A stretch of DNA of 64,000 nucleotides from Streptosporangium carneum. GTDB lineage: Bacteria; Actinomycetota; Actinomycetes; Streptosporangiales; Streptosporangiaceae. The notes beneath the pieces were generated by a model. The model was given only the letters and a program-made list of their open reading frames with translations. It was not told where the DNA came from and did no database searches. Made by a program: the position numbers and the translations under genes. Of the stretch, positions 60,429 to 64,000 are shown piece after piece. Positions within the stretch are counted from its first letter, which is position 1. Every line of letters starts with the position of its first letter. The stretch lies in assembly GCF_027922005.1 (NCBI RefSeq), contig NZ_BSEV01000005.1, positions 310,001-374,000 on the forward strand, given 5' to 3'.

Positions 60429-62066
60429 GTGAAAGTGCAATTGGGCGTCCTGGCGCTGGCCGGGACGCTGACGCTCGCCGCCTGCGGGGCCGACACCGGG
60501 GCTCAGAACGCGGCGGCCGGTGGCGAGGGCGGCGGCGAGGGCGGGTCGCTGGTGTGGGCGGTCGAGACGCAGCCCATCACGTTCAACCCCCAGCAGTGGG
60601 GCCAGAACAAGGCCCGTCTGCTGGTGCACAACCAGTTCGACGCGTTGATCGCCCGGGGCAAGGACGGCGAGTTCCTGCCGTGGCTGGCCAAGTCCTGGGA
60701 GGTCTCGAAGGACGGCCTGACCTACACCTTCGAACTCCGCGAGGACGTGACCTTCCACGACGGGGAGAAGTTCGACGCCGCGTCGGTCAAGGCCAACCTC
60801 GACCAGCTGGTCTCGCCGGGCTACAACGCCGCGGTCGCCGCGATCCAGCTGCGCGACTTCTCCTCCGCGGAGGTGACCGGGCCCTACAGCCTGAAGGTCA
60901 CGCTGAAGGCGCCGGACGGCCTGTTCCTGGACTTCCTGGCCTCGCCGTACGCGGGCCAGGTCTCCCCGAAGTCACTGAAGAACGCCAAGGACCTCAAGGC
61001 GGGCGGCCCCGACCTGGTCGGCACGGGGCCGTTCATCCTGGACCGCTTCACGCCGGGCCAGGAGGCCCACTACAAGCGCAACCCGAAGTACAACTGGGCG
61101 CCCCCGAACGCGGGCCACCAGGGCCCCGCGCACCTGGCGGAGATCACCTACCGCTTCCTGCCCGAGGCGGCGGTCCGGGTCGGCGCGCTCACCTCGGGCC
61201 AGGTGCAGGTGATCGAGGGCGTGCCCGCGACCGAGCTCGGCCTGCTCAAGAGCGACCCCAAGGTGAAGGTCGAGACCAGCCTCAACTCCGGCAGCGCGTT
61301 CTCCTACTACTTCAACGTCTCCCACCCGCCGTTCGACGACAAGCGGGTACGCGAGGCCTTCAGGGACGCCGTCGACGTGGACACCGTGCTCAACTCGGTC
61401 TACCAGGGCACGGCGAAGCGGGCCTGGAGCGTCATCGGCCAGGGCAGCCCGCAGTTCTACGACGCCTCCCTGGAGAACACCTTCGGAAACAACGCGCAGC
61501 GGGCCAACAAACTGCTCGACGAGGCGGGCTGGGACAAGCGAGACGCGGAGGGTTTCCGGGTCAAGGACGGCAAGCGGCTCACCGTCCGCTCGGTCGAGTC
61601 CGCGCCCTACGTCAGGGACCGCCGCGACATCCTCGCCCAGGCCGTCCAGGCCGCGGTCAAGCAGAGCGTGGGCATCGACTTCCAGCCCAAGGTGGTCGAC
61701 CAGGGCACCCAGCTGAAGGCCCTGCAGGAGGACCAGTACGAGGTCTTCCAGAACTCGCGCGGCGACACCGACGCGGGCGCGGCGCTCAACCTGATCCTGC
61801 CGAAGGGCGCCGCGATCAACCGCACCCACTTCGAGAACGCCGAACTCGACAAGCTGCTCGCCGACGCCTCGGCCAGCTCCGACCTGACCAGGCGCAAGGA
61901 GCTCTACGCCAAGGTGCAGAAGATCGTGGTCACCGACGAGGCGCTGCTCCTGCCGCTCTACGTGCCCGCCGACCAGGTCGCCTACGGCGCGGAAGTCACC
62001 GGGATCACCTTCGAGCCGGTCTCCGGCACCCCCAACAGTGCTTACGACATCCGGACAGGAACGTGA
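60429..62066 (+). CDS. ABC transporter substrate-binding lipoprotein, peptide/opine family 5
   Basis: 545 residues. GTG start at 60429 with GAGGAG 6 nt upstream gives a proper lipoprotein signal (LGVLALAGTLTLAACGAD, lipobox LAAC); the longer frame starting at 60372 was rejected. SBP_bac_5 features follow: SLVWAVETQPITFNPQQWG, LARLLVHNQFDALI-like start, LTYTFELREDVTFHDGEKFD, VGTGPFILDRFTPGQE and DDKRVREAFRDAVDVD. Family members bind peptides, opines, nickel or sulfur compounds. The operon and its SAM-IV switch suggest a sulfur-containing ligand. The stop overlaps the permease start (GTGA). Confidence 0.9.
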   Translation: MKVQLGVLALAGTLTLAACGADTGAQNAAAGGEGGGEGGSLVWAVETQPITFNPQQWGQNKARLLVHNQFDALIARGKDGEFLPWLAKSWEVSKDGLTYTFELREDVTFHDGEKFDAASVKANLDQLVSPGYNAAVAAIQLRDFSSAEVTGPYSLKVTLKAPDGLFLDFLASPYAGQVSPKSLKNAKDLKAGGPDLVGTGPFILDRFTPGQEAHYKRNPKYNWAPPNAGHQGPAHLAEITYRFLPEAAVRVGALTSGQVQVIEGVPATELGLLKSDPKVKVETSLNSGSAFSYYFNVSHPPFDDKRVREAFRDAVDVDTVLNSVYQGTAKRAWSVIGQGSPQFYDASLENTFGNNAQRANKLLDEAGWDKRDAEGFRVKDGKRLTVRSVESAPYVRDRRDILAQAVQAAVKQSVGIDFQPKVVDQGTQLKALQEDQYEVFQNSRGDTDAGAALNLILPKGAAINRTHFENAELDKLLADASASSDLTRRKELYAKVQKIVVTDEALLLPLYVPADQVAYGAEVTGITFEPVSGTPNSAYDIRTGT

Positions 62067-63034
62067 GCACCCTCACACTCACCCGGCGGCGGGGGCTGGC
62101 CGCCGCCGGGTGGGCAGGTCCGGTGGTCAGGCGGCTCGGAGCCGGCGTCGCCGTGCTCTGGGCCGCCGCCACCGCGGCCTACCTCGCCCTGCTGCTCGTC
62201 CCCGGCGACACCGTGGACGTCCTCATCGCCGACGGCGTCGACACCCCGGAGCGGCGGGCGCAGATCATCACGGAGTGGGGGCTCGACCGCTCGCAGGCGC
62301 GTCAGTACGTCGACTACCTGGTACGGCTCCTGCACGGAGACCTCGGCCGTTCGTACGTCCTGCAGCGCGGCGTGGGCGACCTCCTGGCCACACAGGTCGG
62401 GCCGACCATCAGGCTCGCGCTCACGGCGGCGGTCTTCGGAGTGGTGCTCGCCCTGGTGCTCGCGCTGACCACCGCGGGCCGCCGATCCTGGTTCGGCGGC
62501 CTGGCCGGAATGTCGGAGCTGGTCGCGGTCTCGATGCCGCCGTTCCTGGTCGGGCTCCTGCTGCTGGCCGTCTTCTCCTTCACCCTCGGCTGGTTCCCCG
62601 TCTCAGGGGACCGCGGGTTCGTCTCGCTGGTGCTGCCCGCCGTCGCGCTGGGACTGCAGATCTCCGGCGTCCTGGGCCAGGTCCTGCGCGAAGGACTGGA
62701 ACGGGCCCTGGAGGAGCCGTTCGCGGTGACCGCCCGCTCGCGCGGCATCACCGAACGGCGGCTCGTCGCCGGGCACGCCCTGCGCCACGCGCTGCTGCCC
62801 GCCGTCACCCTCACCGGCTGGTTCGTCGGAGTCCTGTTCGGCGGGGCGATCATCGTCGAGGCCGTCTTCGGCCGCCCCGGCCTCGGCCAGCTCACCCTCT
62901 CGGCGGTGACCGGCAAGGACATGCCCGTGGTCATGGCGCTCATCCTGCTGTCGGCCGTGGTCTACGTGACGGTCAGCACCATCGTCGACCTCTCCTACCT
63001 CCTGATCGACCCCCGGCTGAGGAGGAGCGGATGA
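62063..63034 (+). CDS. ABC transporter permease, DppB type
   Basis: 323-residue inner-membrane permease of the DppB/OppB family with about six transmembrane helices: TM1 VLWAAATAAYLALLLVPG, the conserved extracytoplasmic loop IITEWGLDRSQARQYVDYLV, RLLHGDLGRSYV, and the cytoplasmic EAA loop AVTARSRGITERRLVAGHAL ahead of LLPAVTLTG. GTG at 62063 overlaps the stop of the binding-protein gene. It forms the translocation pore with the DppC-type permease that follows; the ATPase genes lie beyond the window end. Confidence 0.92.
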   Translation: MSTLTLTRRRGLAAAGWAGPVVRRLGAGVAVLWAAATAAYLALLLVPGDTVDVLIADGVDTPERRAQIITEWGLDRSQARQYVDYLVRLLHGDLGRSYVLQRGVGDLLATQVGPTIRLALTAAVFGVVLALVLALTTAGRRSWFGGLAGMSELVAVSMPPFLVGLLLLAVFSFTLGWFPVSGDRGFVSLVLPAVALGLQISGVLGQVLREGLERALEEPFAVTARSRGITERRLVAGHALRHALLPAVTLTGWFVGVLFGGAIIVEAVFGRPGLGQLTLSAVTGKDMPVVMALILLSAVVYVTVSTIVDLSYLLIDPRLRRSG

Positions 63035-64000
63035 CCATCTTCGACAAGGAGTCGGCCTTCGGCCACGAGCCGGGCAGGACCGTGCCTCCGGCGCGCCGGG
63101 CGGCCGACGACGCCGACCTTCCCGGCCTGACCCTCGGCTCCGCCGGTGAGCCCGGCGGCAGGCGGGGCGGCGAGCCCCACGGGGGGCCGTCGGCCGTGGC
63201 GCCCCCGCCCCCCGCCGTCGCCGCCTCCGCCTCTCCCGCTTCCCCCGGCGTTCCCGTCTTCCCCGCTTCCTCCGCCGTCCTCGCCTCCGCCGCACCGGTC
63301 AGGCGCCGGTACGGCCTGCGTCCGGGGCTGGTCGCCCCGCTGCTGTTCCTGGTCGTCGCCGCGGTCGCGGCCCTCGCCCCGGGACTGCTGAGCGGAACGG
63401 ACCCGCTGGCCGCGGACCCACTGCACGCGCTCGCCCCACCGAGCGCCGAGCACTGGTTCGGCACCGACCACCTCGGCCGCGACGTGCTGGCCCGCATCGT
63501 CCACGGCGCCGGGCACTCGCTGGCCATCGGCGCGGCGGCGATCCTGTTCGCCGCCGTCGCGGGGACCGTCCTCGGCGCGCTGGCCGGGCTGTCCCCCCGC
63601 TATCTCGACGAGGTGTTCAGCCGCCTGTTCGACATCCTGGCCACCTTTCCCGAACTGCTGCTGGCCCTGCTGGTCATCAGCGTCACCGGACCGGGCACCG
63701 GCAACGTGATCCTCGCGATCGGGCTGGTCCAGCTTCCGAACTACGCCCGCGTGATCAGGGCGCAGACCTTCGTGGTCCGCCGGTCGGGATACGTCGAACA
63801 GGCCGTCACCTTCGGCCTGCCCAGGCCGGTCCTGATCCTGCGCCACGTGCTGCCGAACGTCCTGGGCCCGCTGCCGGTGATCGCCACGATCGGCATGGGC
63901 ACCGCCATCATCGCGACCTCGGGACTCAGCTTCCTCGGCCTGGGCCCGCTGCCGCCCAGCCCCGAGTGGGGCTCGATGCTGGCCGAGGCCCGCAACTACC
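63031..64000 (+). CDS. ABC transporter permease, DppC type, 5' part
   Basis: About 323 residues visible, cut by the window end. The ATG at 63031 overlaps the stop of the preceding permease (ATGA) with GGAGGAG upstream. The first 90 residues are unusually long and rich in Pro, Ala, Gly and Ser (for example PPPPAVAASASPASPGVP), then TM1 LVAPLLFLVVAAVAALAPGLL, the family segment HWFGTDHLGRDVLARIVHGA, and the EAA loop with LRHVLPNVLGPLPVI. The low-complexity N-terminus is not usual in DppC proteins. It completes the membrane part of the transporter in the SAM-IV operon. Confidence 0.92.
   Translation, partial: MTIFDKESAFGHEPGRTVPPARRAADDADLPGLTLGSAGEPGGRRGGEPHGGPSAVAPPPPAVAASASPASPGVPVFPASSAVLASAAPVRRRYGLRPGLVAPLLFLVVAAVAALAPGLLSGTDPLAADPLHALAPPSAEHWFGTDHLGRDVLARIVHGAGHSLAIGAAAILFAAVAGTVLGALAGLSPRYLDEVFSRLFDILATFPELLLALLVISVTGPGTGNVILAIGLVQLPNYARVIRAQTFVVRRSGYVEQAVTFGLPRPVLILRHVLPNVLGPLPVIATIGMGTAIIATSGLSFLGLGPLPPSPEWGSMLAEARNY

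Overview
The window is high-GC, GTG-start-rich actinobacterial chromosome. The uppS - znuACB/zur - glyS - ppdK - dgt - dnaG - rpoD backbone, a mycothiol-type DinB/MDMPI protein, a WYL regulator, an nSTAND-WD40 protein and a SAM-IV riboswitch together suggest a filamentous actinomycete, probably Streptosporangiales-like (genus not determinable from sequence alone).

Layout. 1-13.8 kb is a conserved housekeeping block: the 3' end of uppS, a beta-carbonic anhydrase, a CGNR zinc-finger regulator, a translationally coupled zinc uptake operon (znuA-znuC-znuB-zur) with a Zur box in its promoter, glycyl-tRNA synthetase, pyruvate phosphate dikinase behind two tandem GntR/HutC-like operators, and a dGTPase-like protein. 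13.8-44.0 kb is an accessory block between dgt and dnaG, genes that are neighbours in other actinobacteria such as Mycobacterium tuberculosis. It holds a glutamate-dependent acid-resistance operon (gadB-glsA-gadC), an epoxide hydrolase with a divergent WYL regulator, a secreted penicillin-binding/beta-lactamase-like serine hydrolase, a frameshifted secreted-protein gene, an HTH-nSTAND-WD40 protein of 1340 residues, an HTH-TPR regulator with a divergent small protein behind a structured leader, a DM9-repeat protein, an MDMPI protein, and a 2645-residue secreted Rhs polymorphic toxin with LamG, Hint and an unassigned C-terminal toxin domain, followed by a candidate immunity gene. The Rhs module lies between two near-identical 25-bp direct repeats. 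An ECF sigma factor with a SnoaL-like tail, an atypical SDR, an alpha/beta hydrolase and a degenerate M23 lipoprotein complete the block.

44.1-54.2 kb returns to core functions: dnaG, an rpoD-type sigma factor, an EfeO-like lipoprotein, an OmpR-type two-component pair, a GH63-type glycosidase and tRNA-Asn(GTT). 54.3-57.5 kb carries a stand-alone nitric oxide synthase oxygenase, an APH-family kinase, a 15-bp minisatellite and a DUF402 protein. From 57.5 kb to the window end, a SAM-IV riboswitch with a clear promoter leads an overlapping five-gene operon (GST-like reductase, FAD/NAD(P)-binding protein, peptide-type ABC substrate-binding protein and two permeases). This suggests sulfur-responsive uptake and breakdown of an organosulfur compound.

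The items most worth following up are the Rhs toxin/immunity module with its flanking repeats and intergenic hairpin, the SAM-IV operon, and the tandem operators before ppdK.
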